From Aestuariibius sp. HNIBRBA575 (GTDB taxonomy: Bacteria > Pseudomonadota > Alphaproteobacteria > Rhodobacterales > Rhodobacteraceae), in assembly GCF_040932005.1 (NCBI RefSeq), contig NZ_CP162414.1, positions 337,501-401,500 on the forward strand: DNA of 64,000 bases, written 5' to 3'. The notes below the pieces were generated by a model. It was given only the letters and a program-made list of their open reading frames with translations, did no database searches and had not been told where the DNA came from. Numbering within the stretch: the stretch's first letter is position 1; each line of letters starts with the position of its first letter. Position numbers and translations under genes: made by a program. This document shows positions 10,826 through 20,325 of the stretch, one piece after another.

Positions 10826-11791
10826 ATGACCGGCAAGAGCGAGATTCCAAGCCCCAAGGGCCAAGTTTCTGACGCAGTTTCAGGGAATTGGGTGGATCAC
10901 CATGCCCCGGCATGGTCGCGCCCCTATTTGCGACTGTCGCGCGCGGATCGGCCGATCGGGACCTGGCTGTTGTTATTGCCCTGCTGGATGAGCCTTGGTC
11001 TGGCGGCGCTTTATACGCAAACCTTTGGTTTATTTGATCTTTGGATCGTGGTTGGCTGTGCTATCGGCGCGTTTTTGATGCGCGGTGCGGGCTGCACGTG
11101 GAATGACATCACCGATCGCCACATCGACGCCCAAGTGGCCCGCACCCGGTCGCGCCCCATTCCGTCCGGGCAGGTCAGCGTCAAACGCGCGCTGGTTTGG
11201 CTGGCGGTGCAATGTCTGGTGTCGTTGGCGATTTTGCTAAGCTTTAACAGCGCGGCGATCATTCTGGGATTTGTGTCGATCATCCCGGTGGCGATTTACC
11301 CCTTTGCCAAACGGTTCACGTGGTGGCCGCAGGTGTTTTTGGGTGTGGCGTTCAATTGGGGCGCACTGATTGGTTGGACCGCCCATACAGGACGGTTGGA
11401 TGCCCCCGCGATTGCGCTTTATTTGGGTGGGATTGCATGGACGCTGTTTTATGACACGATCTATGCCCACCAAGACACCGAAGATGATGCCCTGATCGGG
11501 GTCAAATCCACGGCGCGTTTGTTTGGTGATAAATCCCCGCAATGGTTGCGCCGGTTTTTGATGGTTGCCGTTGTTTTCATCGGGTTATCCGCCATCAGCG
11601 CCACATCGGAACGATCCATGCTGTCACTGGTTGTCGCCGTTGGCGGTGCTTGGGCGATGGGGATGCACATGATGTGGCAATTGTCGCGGTTCAAAGCCGA
11701 TGACGGGGATCGGCTGGTTCAATTGTTTAGATCCAACCGCGACACAGGGCTTATTCTTGTGCTGTTTTTCGCCGTTGCATGGTTCCTATGA
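10826..11791 (+). CDS. ubiA: 4-hydroxybenzoate octaprenyltransferase
   Basis: 321 residues, an integral membrane prenyltransferase with about eight hydrophobic helices. It attaches the polyprenyl tail to 4-hydroxybenzoate in ubiquinone synthesis. The two Asp-rich motifs are present: GAGCTWNDITDRHIDAQVART (N-D-x-x-D) and DTIYAHQDTEDDALIGVKS (D-x-x-x-D). The arrangement divergent to rsmE and near gshA is familiar in Rhodobacterales. Confidence 0.95.
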   Translation: MTGKSEIPSPKGQVSDAVSGNWVDHHAPAWSRPYLRLSRADRPIGTWLLLLPCWMSLGLAALYTQTFGLFDLWIVVGCAIGAFLMRGAGCTWNDITDRHIDAQVARTRSRPIPSGQVSVKRALVWLAVQCLVSLAILLSFNSAAIILGFVSIIPVAIYPFAKRFTWWPQVFLGVAFNWGALIGWTAHTGRLDAPAIALYLGGIAWTLFYDTIYAHQDTEDDALIGVKSTARLFGDKSPQWLRRFLMVAVVFIGLSAISATSERSMLSLVVAVGGAWAMGMHMMWQLSRFKADDGDRLVQLFRSNRDTGLILVLFFAVAWFL

Positions 11792-11850
11792 TTGAACCCT
11801 GCGCCACAAGGCCCTAGAGAGAGGGAAACATTCATTAAACGCGAGACGCC

Positions 11851-13782
11851 ATGCGCCTGTCTTCTGTTCTGATCCCCTTTTCAGCGTTCGTGATTGCTGC
11901 GTTTGCCTCTGGCATTGCGGGTCGGATCGCTGTTGGTAGCGTTGAGGAACGTTCGGTTGTTGGGGTGCGCGAAGCGTTGGCCGATGAAGGTCAAGGCTGG
12001 GTCAGTGTGCTGGCAGATGGGTTGCAAGTCATCCTAGAAGGCGACGCCCCATCCGAAGCGGTGCGGTTTCGGGTCATCACCATTGCAGGCAAAGTGGTCG
12101 ATGCAAGCCGCGTGATCGACAATATGGACGTGCAGGACACAGCCGGAATTGAACCGCCGGCCTTTGCCATGGAAATTCTGCGCAATGACGGTGGCGTGTC
12201 GCTGATCGGGTTGATCCCCGCAGATACAGATCGCGATGCGCTAAACGCCCGCATTCAGGCAATCGCCGCTGGTTTGCCCGTGACTGATCTGTTGGAAATG
12301 GCGGATTATCCGGTGCCCACGGGCTGGGGCAGCGCGATGGGGTTTGCGCTCAGCGCACTCGAAGATTTGCCGCGATCCAAAATTTCAGTTGATCCCGGCC
12401 ATGTTGCAATCACGGCGATTTCCGACAGCGCCGATCAACGGCGCCAATTGGAAAGCATGCTCAGCCGCAATGCCCCGGATCGCATTACGATGGATCTGGA
12501 AATTTCTGCGCCGCGCCCGGTCATTTCGCCATTTACCACCCGGTTTATTCTGGATGATCGCGGGGCCCGGTTTGATGCCTGTGCCGCGGATACCGCCCAA
12601 GCGCGCGATCAGATTATTGCCGCCGCAACCGCCGCCGGTCTGGAAGGACAGGTAAGCTGTACCTTAGCGCTGGGCGTGCCATCACGCGCATGGGGCGACG
12701 CCGTGGCGATGTCGGTCGCGTCTTTGGGCGAAATGGGCGGTGGCATGGTCACGATTTCGGATGCCGACATCACGTTGGTCGCCCAAGAAGGCGTGCCTCA
12801 GGCCGTGTTTGACCGTGTGGTTGGCGAATTGGAAAACGCCGTCCCGGACGTGTTTGCCGTGGATGCGACCCTGCCGGTGACCCCCGACGCAACCGAAGAA
12901 GGCCCCCCACAATTCACCATCACACTCAGCCCAGAGGGGCTGGTGCAACTGCGCGGCAAGGTAAGTGGTGAATTGTTGAACATCACCGCCGAAAACTACG
13001 CCAAAGCCAGTTTTTCGGGGGCACAAGTGGTGATGGGCACCCGCATGGCCGAAGATTTGCCCGCCAGTTGGACGATCCGCGTTTTGGCTGGCATCGAAGC
13101 TTTGTCGAATTTGGCTGATGGCGCCGTGATCGTAGAACCGACAAACCTATCGGTGCGCGGCAATACCGGCAATGCCGACGCCAACGAAGACATTTCGCGC
13201 CTGTTGATCAGCAAATTGGGCGAAGCGGCCAATTTCAGCGTCGATGTGACCTATGTTGAACGTCTGGACCCAATTGCGGCGCTGCCATCCCCAGAGGAAT
13301 GCATCGAAAAAATCACCCAAGTGTCGGCGGACCGCAAAATCACCTTTGAGCCGGGATCTGCAACCATTGACGCAGGTGCGACGGATGTGGTCGATGACAT
13401 TGCCGAAATTCTGCGCGCCTGTTCTGACCTGCGCATTCGCATTGCCGGATATACCGACAGTCAGGGCCGCGAAGAAATGAACCAGCAATTGTCCAAACAG
13501 CGGGCCGAGGCGGTTCTGACCGCGCTTCGGGTGCGCCGCGTGCCGACAAATGCCTTTGTCGCCGAAGGGTTTGGCGAAGCCGACCCCATTGCGGACAACG
13601 ACACAGAAGAAGGCCGCGAGGCCAATCGCCGGATCGAATTCAGCCTGATCGTGCCCGAGCCGGTCGAAGAAGTCGTCACCGGACTAGAAGCGATCGAAGC
13701 GCCGCTGGCGGATGCCGCGGACACCCCAACGACAGACAATGCCCAAGAGGCCGAAGAAGGGACCAACGATGAACAGAACTGA
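11851..13782 (+). CDS. OmpA family protein with long N-terminal repeat-like region
   Basis: 643 residues. An N-terminal signal sequence or anchor (about 1-25) is followed by about 440 residues that look like successive BON-type alpha/beta units (for example residues 50-130, 140-210 and 260-340). The C-terminal OmpA/MotB peptidoglycan-binding domain (about 485-600) has the FEPGSATIDAGA and GYTDSQGREEMNQQLSKQRAEAV motifs, with the Asp and Arg that bind diaminopimelate. It ends in an acidic tail. It is likely an envelope protein tethered to the cell wall. Its stop overlaps the start of the next gene. Confidence 0.85.
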   Translation: MRLSSVLIPFSAFVIAAFASGIAGRIAVGSVEERSVVGVREALADEGQGWVSVLADGLQVILEGDAPSEAVRFRVITIAGKVVDASRVIDNMDVQDTAGIEPPAFAMEILRNDGGVSLIGLIPADTDRDALNARIQAIAAGLPVTDLLEMADYPVPTGWGSAMGFALSALEDLPRSKISVDPGHVAITAISDSADQRRQLESMLSRNAPDRITMDLEISAPRPVISPFTTRFILDDRGARFDACAADTAQARDQIIAAATAAGLEGQVSCTLALGVPSRAWGDAVAMSVASLGEMGGGMVTISDADITLVAQEGVPQAVFDRVVGELENAVPDVFAVDATLPVTPDATEEGPPQFTITLSPEGLVQLRGKVSGELLNITAENYAKASFSGAQVVMGTRMAEDLPASWTIRVLAGIEALSNLADGAVIVEPTNLSVRGNTGNADANEDISRLLISKLGEAANFSVDVTYVERLDPIAALPSPEECIEKITQVSADRKITFEPGSATIDAGATDVVDDIAEILRACSDLRIRIAGYTDSQGREEMNQQLSKQRAEAVLTALRVRRVPTNAFVAEGFGEADPIADNDTEEGREANRRIEFSLIVPEPVEEVVTGLEAIEAPLADAADTPTTDNAQEAEEGTNDEQN

Positions 13783-14092
13783 GTTGATCATTGCCACGGC
13801 GATCATCCTGTTTGTGGCGTTCTGTCTGGGATGGTTTGCCAGCTGGCTGGTAAATCGGCTGACCCGCGTGACCAAAGCTGAGATCGGCGAATTGGACCGG
13901 ATGGCCCAAGCCCTGCACGAAGCTGAGGAAACACGTGATCAGGCGATCACCTATTTGCAGCAGCGTGAGGCAGAAATGACCAATCAACTGTCCCAAACCG
14001 AAGCCGAACTGCGTGCGGCGATGGATGGTCTGCGGGATGCCCGTCACGAAGCCGAAGAATTGCGCAGCTATATCGAACGGCAGAACAGCTAA
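13769..14092 (+). CDS. Small membrane-anchored coiled-coil protein
   Basis: 107 residues starting at ATG 13769, inside the last codons of the OmpA-family gene (14-bp overlap) and preceded by gaagaaggg. One transmembrane helix (about 6-27) precedes a charged heptad-rich region (about 35-104) that should form a coiled coil in the cytosol or periplasm. The overlap suggests it works with the OmpA-family protein in the envelope. Function unknown. Confidence 0.8.
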   Translation: MNRTELIIATAIILFVAFCLGWFASWLVNRLTRVTKAEIGELDRMAQALHEAEETRDQAITYLQQREAEMTNQLSQTEAELRAAMDGLRDARHEAEELRSYIERQNS

Positions 14093-14106
14093 TTTAGCTA
14101 CTGCCG

Positions 14107-14328
14107 TTAATCGGGGACGTTATCAACGCCCGACCCGCCCCATGGGTGGCAGCGGCCAATGCGCCGGGCGGCCAGATAGCTGCCTTTGATCCCACCATGT
14201 TTGCGCAACGCTTCCATGGCATAGGCCGAACAGGTTGGGTGATAGCGGCAGCCATGCCCGACCCACGGTGAAAACAACAACCGATAGGCCCGCACAGGCA
14301 GCGATATGACATAGGCCAGCGGGGTCAT
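14107..14328 (-). CDS. yidD: Membrane protein insertion efficiency factor YidD
   Basis: 73 residues. The family core is complete: [31 protein letters not shown] followed by [15 protein letters not shown], including the conserved Cys residues. The small amphipathic protein helps membrane protein insertion by YidC. It overlaps rnpA by 4 bp (ATGA), the common rpmH-rnpA-yidD order. Confidence 0.95.
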   Translation of the reverse strand: MTPLAYVISLPVRAYRLLFSPWVGHGCRYHPTCSAYAMEALRKHGGIKGSYLAARRIGRCHPWGGSGVDNVPD

Positions 14329-14738
14329 GTATGCACTTTCGTCAGGGCATGACGCAATTCGTGACGCAATTGATCCAAGGGCAATGACGCCGTCAGGTCT
14401 TTGCGCCCGACCAGCACGTAATCCCAACCGGGTTTGCCGTGAACGGTCAGCTCCATCCGTGCGATTTCACGCAGGCGGCGTTTGGCGCGATTGCGTGCCA
14501 CCGCGTTGCCGACCTTTTTGGAACAGGTGAACCCAACCCGCCAGTGATCGTGATCCACCTCATCCGCATCCCGGCGTCGCGCCTGCAGATGTAGCCCGGT
14601 TGTGCCTTGGCGTCGCGCCTTGGCTGCAGCCAGAAAATCCGACCGTTTCTTGAGCACAATCAAACGTGCAAAAACCGCCGCGGGCGGACCCATGGCGGTT
14701 TGCATCTTGTCTTGGTCCTGTGGTGTGGTCCCATTCAT
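14325..14738 (-). CDS. rnpA: Ribonuclease P protein component
   Basis: 137 residues from ATG 14738. It binds the RNase P RNA for tRNA 5' maturation. The signature basic motif is [26 protein letters not shown]. An upstream GTG at 14747 and an internal ATG (14693) are alternative starts, and there is no strong Shine-Dalgarno. It lies 19 bp downstream of rpmH on the same strand. Confidence 0.95.
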   Translation of the reverse strand: MNGTTPQDQDKMQTAMGPPAAVFARLIVLKKRSDFLAAAKARRQGTTGLHLQARRRDADEVDHDHWRVGFTCSKKVGNAVARNRAKRRLREIARMELTVHGKPGWDYVLVGRKDLTASLPLDQLRHELRHALTKVHT

Positions 14739-14757
14739 AGGGCGCACACGCCGACGC

Positions 14758-14892
14758 TTACGCGCTCAGCGACTTCCGACCGCGTGCGCGGCGGTTGTTC
14801 AGGATTTTGCGGCCGGCTTTGGTTGCCATGCGGGCGCGGAAACCGTGGCGGTTCTTGCGAACCCGGTTGGACGGCTGGAACGTACGCTTCAT
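14758..14892 (-). CDS. rpmH: 50S ribosomal protein L34
   Basis: 44 residues, the standard length: begins [19 protein letters not shown] and ends GRKSLSA. It is the first gene of the rpmH-rnpA-yidD group, with the promoter likely in the AT-richer 14.9-15.0 kb region. Confidence 0.97.
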   Translation of the reverse strand: MKRTFQPSNRVRKNRHGFRARMATKAGRKILNNRRARGRKSLSA

Positions 14893-15193
14893 CGCGGTGT
14901 CTCCGTATTCATTACGTTGGGCCGTTCCGCGCAAAGGATTCGCTTGGATCAAGGCCGTGATCAATTCGAACCCGGTCTTTAGGCCCCACAACCGAATGTG
15001 TCAACGCATCTGAGCCGAGATTCCCATAAGAAATCTGTTCAGCGGCAATAAATTGTTACAGTTTCATGTGCCAAGCCTATCAATACTGAAACATCCACCG
15101 GTTTGCCATCAACCGCGCGTGATCAGGGTGGGACTTTGCCGGTGTCACCTCCATGTAATGTGCAGAATGGAAAACATCCAAAGGGACAGGACA

Positions 15194-15925
15194 ATGACTG
15201 ATATGGTTGATCGCCCCACAAATCCGATCCTGCGCCGCCTGCCGCTGATTACGATCCTAGTCGTGGCTGTGCTGGGCGCGTTTTTTCTACGTGATTACCT
15301 AAGCTTCGATGCATTGCGCGAAAATCGTGAGGCGTTATTGGCCATTCGCGACGCCAATTATCTGCTGACGGTGATGGCGTTTGTTGGTCTTTATATGGTG
15401 GTGGTTGCGTTTTCACTGCCCGGCGCCACAGTGATGACGCTGACGGGTGGTTTTTTGTTCGCCACCTTCCCCGGGGCGCTGTTTAATGTCACAGGCGCCA
15501 CATTGGGTGCGACGGCGATTTTTCTGGCCGCACGCTGGGGGCTGGGCGCAAAATTGGGCGCAAAGTTGGAAGGCTCCGAAGGGGCGGTAAAGAAAATCAA
15601 AGACGGGATTGATGAGAATCAGTGGTCGATGCTGTTTCTGATCCGGCTCGTGCCGGCGATTCCTTTCTTTCTCGCCAATCTGATCCCTGCCTTCCTAGAG
15701 GTGCCCCTGCGTCGGTTCGTCATTTCGACCTTTCTGGGCATCATCCCCGGCGCGGTTGTCTATACATCCGTCGGTGCCGGCCTGAGCGAAGTGTTCGCCC
15801 GTGGTGAAACCCCAAATCTGGGCATCATATTTGAACCACACATCCTGTTGCCGATCCTTGGCCTATGTGTGCTGGCTGTCCTACCCATTCTGATCAAGGC
15901 CATGACCGGCCGCAAAGGAGCGTAA
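15194..15925 (+). CDS. TVP38/TMEM64 (DedA-like) family membrane protein
   Basis: 243 residues from ATG 15194 after aagggacagg. There are about five hydrophobic segments. The SNARE-associated/DedA core is visible as FSLPGATVMTLTGGFLFATFPGALFNVTGATLGATAIF, and the second half has LVPAIPFFLANLIPAFLEVPLRRFVISTFLGIIPGAVVYT. Relatives are proposed lipid or ion transporters in the inner membrane. It sits 3 bp before the flavoprotein gene, so the two are cotranscribed. Confidence 0.85.
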   Translation: MTDMVDRPTNPILRRLPLITILVVAVLGAFFLRDYLSFDALRENREALLAIRDANYLLTVMAFVGLYMVVVAFSLPGATVMTLTGGFLFATFPGALFNVTGATLGATAIFLAARWGLGAKLGAKLEGSEGAVKKIKDGIDENQWSMLFLIRLVPAIPFFLANLIPAFLEVPLRRFVISTFLGIIPGAVVYTSVGAGLSEVFARGETPNLGIIFEPHILLPILGLCVLAVLPILIKAMTGRKGA

Positions 15926-15928
15926 TCC

Positions 15929-17347
15929 GTGACCCATATTAAGACTGACATCTGCATCATTGGTGCAGGCTCTGGTGGCTTGTCTGTTGCGGCAGGGGCC
16001 GTGCAAATGGGCGCTGACGTGGTTCTGCTCGAAGGGCACAAAATGGGCGGGGATTGCCTGAACTTTGGCTGTGTCCCGTCCAAGGCTCTGATTGCGGCGG
16101 GCAAACAGGCGCATGTTTTGTCCCATGGTGCTGAATTGGGCGTGTCCGATGTCGCCCCACAAGTGGATTACGCCAAAGCCAAGGATCACGTGGCCGATGT
16201 GATCGCCGCCATTGAACCCATGGACAGCCAAGACCGGTTCGAAGACATGGGCGTGCGGGTGATCCGCGAATATGGCGTCTTTACCGGTCATAATACGGTG
16301 CAAGCCGGGGACCACACGATCACCGCGCGCCGGTTTGTGATTTCCACCGGGTCTGGACCGTTTGTGCCGCCGATCCCCGGATTGGACGATGTGCCGGTCT
16401 ATACCAACGAAAACATTTTCGATCTGCGCGACCAGCCGGACCATTTGATCGTGGTTGGTGGCGGTCCCATCGGTATGGAAATGGCACAGGCGCATCGCCG
16501 TTTAGGGTCCAAGGTCACTGTGATCGAAGGGGCCAAGGCGATGGGCAAAGATGACCACGAATTGGCCGCCATTGTGCTGGAAAACCTGCGCGCAGAAGGC
16601 GTCGAAATTTTAGAAGACGCGCTGGCCGAAAAGGTCACAGGCAAAGCGGGCGACGTCACGGTGCATACCACTCAGGGGCCTGTCACCGGGTCGCATCTGT
16701 TGATGGCTGTGGGCCGCAAGGTCAACGTGGACAAGCTGGACCTGCACAAAGCGGGCGTAAAGTTTGACCGACGCGGCGTTGGGGTCGACGCGTCCCTGCG
16801 GTCTGTATCCAACCCCAAAATTTATGCAATCGGCGACGCGGCGGGTGGCCTGCAATTCACGCATGTGGCGGGCTATCATGCGGGTGTGATCATCAAATCC
16901 ATCCTGTTTGGCCTGCCCAGCAAAGCCAAAACCGACCACATCCCATGGGCGACCTACACGGATCCTGAACTGTCCCAAGTGGGCCTGACCGAGGCGCAAG
17001 CGCAGGACAAATACGGCGATAAACTTGAAGTGGCGCGGTTTGATTTTCACCACAATGATCGCCTGATTGCCGAACGCAAAAACAAAGGCCTGATCAAGGT
17101 GATGGTGGTCAAAGGCCGCCCTGTTGGCGTGTCCATTGTTGGGCCCATGGCAGGCGAATTGATCGGCATGTGGGCCATGGCCATCGCCAATAATATGAAA
17201 ATGTCTGCCATCGCTGCGACGGTATTGCCCTATCCCACCGTAGCAGAGATTAACAAACGCGCAGCGGGCGCCTATTTTAGCCCCAAACTGTTTGAAAGCG
17301 ACAAAGTGAAAAAAGTGGTACGGTTTGTACAGAAATGGCTGCCGTAA
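15929..17347 (+). CDS. FAD-dependent pyridine nucleotide-disulfide oxidoreductase
   Basis: 472 residues from a GTG with a strong aaaggag site. The FAD fold is IIGAGSGGLSVA (about 10-21), the redox-active disulfide is GGDCLNFGCVPSKAL (about 41-55), the NAD(P) fold is VVGGGPIGMEMA (about 175-186), and the second FAD motif is IYAIGDAAGG. The C-terminal segment reads LPYPTVAEINKRAA: the His of the usual HPT..E dyad is a Tyr, as in MerA-like proteins, but the MerA heavy-metal domain and C-terminal Cys pair are missing. The substrate is therefore open. It follows the TVP38 gene directly, a pairing that suggests a membrane-linked redox task. Confidence 0.85.
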   Translation: MTHIKTDICIIGAGSGGLSVAAGAVQMGADVVLLEGHKMGGDCLNFGCVPSKALIAAGKQAHVLSHGAELGVSDVAPQVDYAKAKDHVADVIAAIEPMDSQDRFEDMGVRVIREYGVFTGHNTVQAGDHTITARRFVISTGSGPFVPPIPGLDDVPVYTNENIFDLRDQPDHLIVVGGGPIGMEMAQAHRRLGSKVTVIEGAKAMGKDDHELAAIVLENLRAEGVEILEDALAEKVTGKAGDVTVHTTQGPVTGSHLLMAVGRKVNVDKLDLHKAGVKFDRRGVGVDASLRSVSNPKIYAIGDAAGGLQFTHVAGYHAGVIIKSILFGLPSKAKTDHIPWATYTDPELSQVGLTEAQAQDKYGDKLEVARFDFHHNDRLIAERKNKGLIKVMVVKGRPVGVSIVGPMAGELIGMWAMAIANNMKMSAIAATVLPYPTVAEINKRAAGAYFSPKLFESDKVKKVVRFVQKWLP

Positions 17348-17368
17348 GCCACGAAAAGGAAACGCGCC

Positions 17369-18766
17369 ATGCTGAATTCCCTATCCGGAAGGTTCCTGAT
17401 CCTCACCACCGTCTTTGTGATGCTGGCCGAGATCTTGATCTTTGTGCCTTCTGTGGCGCGGTTCCGCGAAGATTACCTGCTATTGCATCTGGAACGGGCG
17501 CAAATCGCGTCATTGTCCCTGCTGGCCGACGACATGATCGACGCCGATTTGGAAGCAGAGCTGCTCAGCAATGCTGGGGTGTTCAACGTGGTGTTGCGCC
17601 GTGATGAAATCAGCCAATTGATGCTGTCTTCGACCATCCCCGCGCCGATCCACAAATCCTTTGATATGCGCGATGCCACGGCCTGGGTGCTGATCCGCGA
17701 TGCAATGATGCGGCTGGTCGATACCGAAGATCGGATTATCCGCGTGATCGGCAATCCGGTGCAGGACGGTGGCCTGCTGATCGAAGTGACGATGGAAACG
17801 GCAGGTCTGCGGGCGGCAATCATTGATTATGGCCTGCGCATTTTGATCCTGTCAGCGGTCATTTCCGTGTTCACAGCGGCATTGCTCTTTATTGCTGTGC
17901 GGGCATTTTTGGTGAAGCCCATCAAATCGGTTGTGCATCAAATCCAGCACTACGCCGCCGCCCCAGAGGATGCGCGCCGCATCATCATGCCATCCGCTGG
18001 CGTGACTGAACTCCGCGAAGCCGAACTGGCCCTCGCCACAATGGAAGAAACGCTGACAGGTGCCTTACGTCAAAAAGATCGGCTGGCCCAACTGGGCGAA
18101 GCCGTCAGCAAAATCAGCCATGATTTGCGCAACATCCTGACATCTGCACAATTGTTTACCGACCGGATGCAGATGGTCGACGATCCGACAATCCAACGTC
18201 TGGCCCCCAAATTGGTCGGCTCGATCACGCGGGCGGTGAACCTGTGCGAATCCACCCTGGCCTTTGGCAGCGTCAACGAACCTGCCCCGCGCCTGACCCG
18301 CGTGCTGGTCAGTGATTTGTTCAGCGATGTGATCGACAGCGAACGGCTGGCGGTTGGCGACTATGACCTGTCCTTTTCCGAAGATGTTGCGGCCAATTTG
18401 TTGGTGCGCGCCGACGAAGAACAATTGTTCCGTGTGGTCGCAAATTTGGCCCGCAATGCGCGTCAGGCTATCGTTGCGTCTGGCAAACCCGGCGAAATCT
18501 GCCTGTCCGCCTACGAAGAAGACGACAATTGGTGGATCAAAATACGCGACACCGGCCCCGGCCTGCCACCCAAGGCACAGGAATTTCTGTTTCAGCCCTT
18601 TCAAGGTGGGATTCGCAAAGGCGGGTCTGGGCTGGGTCTGGCCATTTCAGCAGAGCTGATCCGCGGTCATGGCGGCGTATTAGAGCTAAGCCGCACGGAT
18701 GAAACCGGTACAGAATTCGCAATTTGCCTGCCCAAAGGCGATGCAATGATAATTCCTTCCGATTAA
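17369..18766 (+). CDS. Sensor histidine kinase
   Basis: 465 residues. Two transmembrane helices (about 8-28 and 155-178) flank a periplasmic sensor domain of about 125 residues. A linker is followed by the DHp helix with KISHDLRNILTSA (phospho-acceptor His) and the HATPase domain with NLARNARQAI (N box), DTGPGLPP (G1) and KGGSGLGLAIS (G2). No response-regulator gene is adjacent, so it is an orphan in this window. It follows the flavoprotein gene by 21 bp with a good aaaagga site and may be cotranscribed. Confidence 0.9.
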   Translation: MLNSLSGRFLILTTVFVMLAEILIFVPSVARFREDYLLLHLERAQIASLSLLADDMIDADLEAELLSNAGVFNVVLRRDEISQLMLSSTIPAPIHKSFDMRDATAWVLIRDAMMRLVDTEDRIIRVIGNPVQDGGLLIEVTMETAGLRAAIIDYGLRILILSAVISVFTAALLFIAVRAFLVKPIKSVVHQIQHYAAAPEDARRIIMPSAGVTELREAELALATMEETLTGALRQKDRLAQLGEAVSKISHDLRNILTSAQLFTDRMQMVDDPTIQRLAPKLVGSITRAVNLCESTLAFGSVNEPAPRLTRVLVSDLFSDVIDSERLAVGDYDLSFSEDVAANLLVRADEEQLFRVVANLARNARQAIVASGKPGEICLSAYEEDDNWWIKIRDTGPGLPPKAQEFLFQPFQGGIRKGGSGLGLAISAELIRGHGGVLELSRTDETGTEFAICLPKGDAMIIPSD

Positions 18767-18821
18767 TGCAATTTCGCTCTTGCAATGGATTACCGTGGGG
18801 GCTACATCCGCCACACCCCGC

Positions 18822-18898
18822 GCGCTGGTAGCTCAGTTGGATAGAGTACTTGACTACGAATCAAGGGGTCGGGGGTTCGAATCCTCCCCAGCGCGCCA
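18822..18898 (+). tRNA. tRNA-Arg (ACG)
   Basis: A 77-nt cloverleaf: acceptor gcgctgg/ccagcgc, anticodon loop 'ctacgaa' (ACG), T-loop 'gttcgaatc', encoded CCA at 18896-18898. Its 3' end is exactly where accessory DNA begins, so it is a plausible integration site, although no matching att repeat was found. Confidence 0.97.
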
Positions 18899-18904
18899 TT
18901 ATCC

Positions 18905-19160
18905 AATTGTGAAGCGACACATAGTTGTGCCTTTTGCGACAGAGTCTTTCCATTTTCGACGCATAGGTTTGCCTTTGGCGGGTTCTGCTTCTCGTGATCA
19001 TGTTTCCCCTTTCAACGCTGGTTTTGAGCAAAGCGCTTTAGCGCGCCTGCCTCTGAAACCTGCTCCCGGCGAGGGTTGGGGGTAGCAAGTGCAATACAAT
19101 TCGACTGGGTAGGTGCGGCCCGCAGGCGCAGCCGAGGACACGGCCCTGCCTAATTGTGTT
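18905..19160 (+). repeat. Diverged repeat, copy A (pairs with 29686-29945)
   Basis: Starting 6 bp after tRNA-Arg, blocks shared with the second copy occur in the same order: 'ttgtgaagcgacacatagtt', 'tgccttttgcgaca', 'cgacgcatag', 'cgctttagcg', 'ctgaaacct', 'gcggcccgca' and 'gaggacacggccct'. The spacing drifts between blocks. No open frame is conserved between the copies. The rest of the gap to 19325 holds no recognisable gene. Confidence 0.7.
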
Positions 19161-19325
19161 GTAGGTGCGTGGGGACAACGTCCCCTAGCTCTTGTTCAAA
19201 GAAAAGGGCGGATTGCGGTCGTTCGCTGCGGATGCGAGGTCGCATCTTAAAACTCGAGAGAGCGGACGTTCAAGACAGATGATGGAAACTTTTGCTTTGC
19301 AAATGGAACGAAAGGCGTCATCGGT

Positions 19326-20080
19326 TTGGCGCTTGATGCAGTAGGCGTTGTGGTTATGAAAATGGCTCAGGAAAACATGAGATCGATCAACTATGCATAT
19401 GATGAGTTTTGTCGTGCGCTTCGTCGATTGCCAGATACTATTTTCGGCTTCTCGAGTTTGGCGAAGGTCGACCTCGATGAAGCAGTTGGAAACCTCGATA
19501 GTGCTGTCTATCAAGTCCTTTCGTGTTATCACAGTCTTGCTGACGCATCGCGAGATACATACGACTGGATGGACCAACCGGGCGCTAGAACCCTTATCGG
19601 CATTCGTAACGCGCGACATCACAATCTTGGGTCTCGGATTCGTGGTTTTGTTTCAATGGCTTTCAGGGGGCAAATCAGCAGCACTCAAAGTTACTGGACC
19701 GTAGCTTATCAGCCCGAAAGCCAAAGCAGTCTGCCACATTATCTACCGGATATCGTCGAGTTTTTGGAACACAAAGAAAACCGGCTTTCGAAGAAACGGG
19801 CTCTGAAATTTTGGATTATTTGCAAGTCCGCGAGACTGTGGAACACTTCAAGTCTCGGGGCATCGAACCATCACGTCTGTTCTTCAATTTAATGCCAATA
19901 ATCAGCAATGGAGCCAAAATAGCCATCGATGCGGTGGGATCTGAGTTAGAGGTTCTATCGTTCGATGGAGAGGTCTATCTGGATCACTTCCTTTCGATTG
20001 ATTACATCGACATGGCTTCTGGCTTGTACAGTTGTCTGCCCTCGACGCTTGCAGGTAAGCCCTACGGAGATTTTTCGTGA
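19326..20080 (+). pseudogene. HEPN-like protein, frameshifted
   Basis: The first frame (TTG 19326 or ATG 19356) reads about 150 residues and contains TLIGIRNARHHNLGS, which fits the R-N-x-x-x-H motif of HEPN RNases in a predicted helical protein. Near 19778-19782 the homologous-looking reading moves to another frame (PAFEETGSEILDYLQVRE), which continues to the stop at 20080; one extra base would join them into about 251 residues. HEPN proteins often act as RNA-cutting toxins in abortive infection and toxin-antitoxin systems. It precedes the AAA ATPase/protease pair on the same strand. The HEPN assignment rests on one motif and is tentative. It could be an assembly indel or a truly broken gene. 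Confidence 0.5.
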
Positions 20081-20325
20081 AATGGTTCTCCACAAGCGAT
20101 TACACTGGCCCTAAATTGCAAGTAGGTGACATGCATGTCAGGCGGCGCTATCTGTGTGTGAGCTTAGGGAGATGTAGCTCGGCTCTCGAATAATCCTTTA
20201 ATAAATTGATATAATTGTAAATTTTTTATTGATGCGTAGGTCCACGACTTGCTCAACTTGTGCAAATGAAATGTTTCCGTTTTTGGCTCCCGAAGTGTAG
20301 AGTAGAACAAAACAGAGTTGTCATC

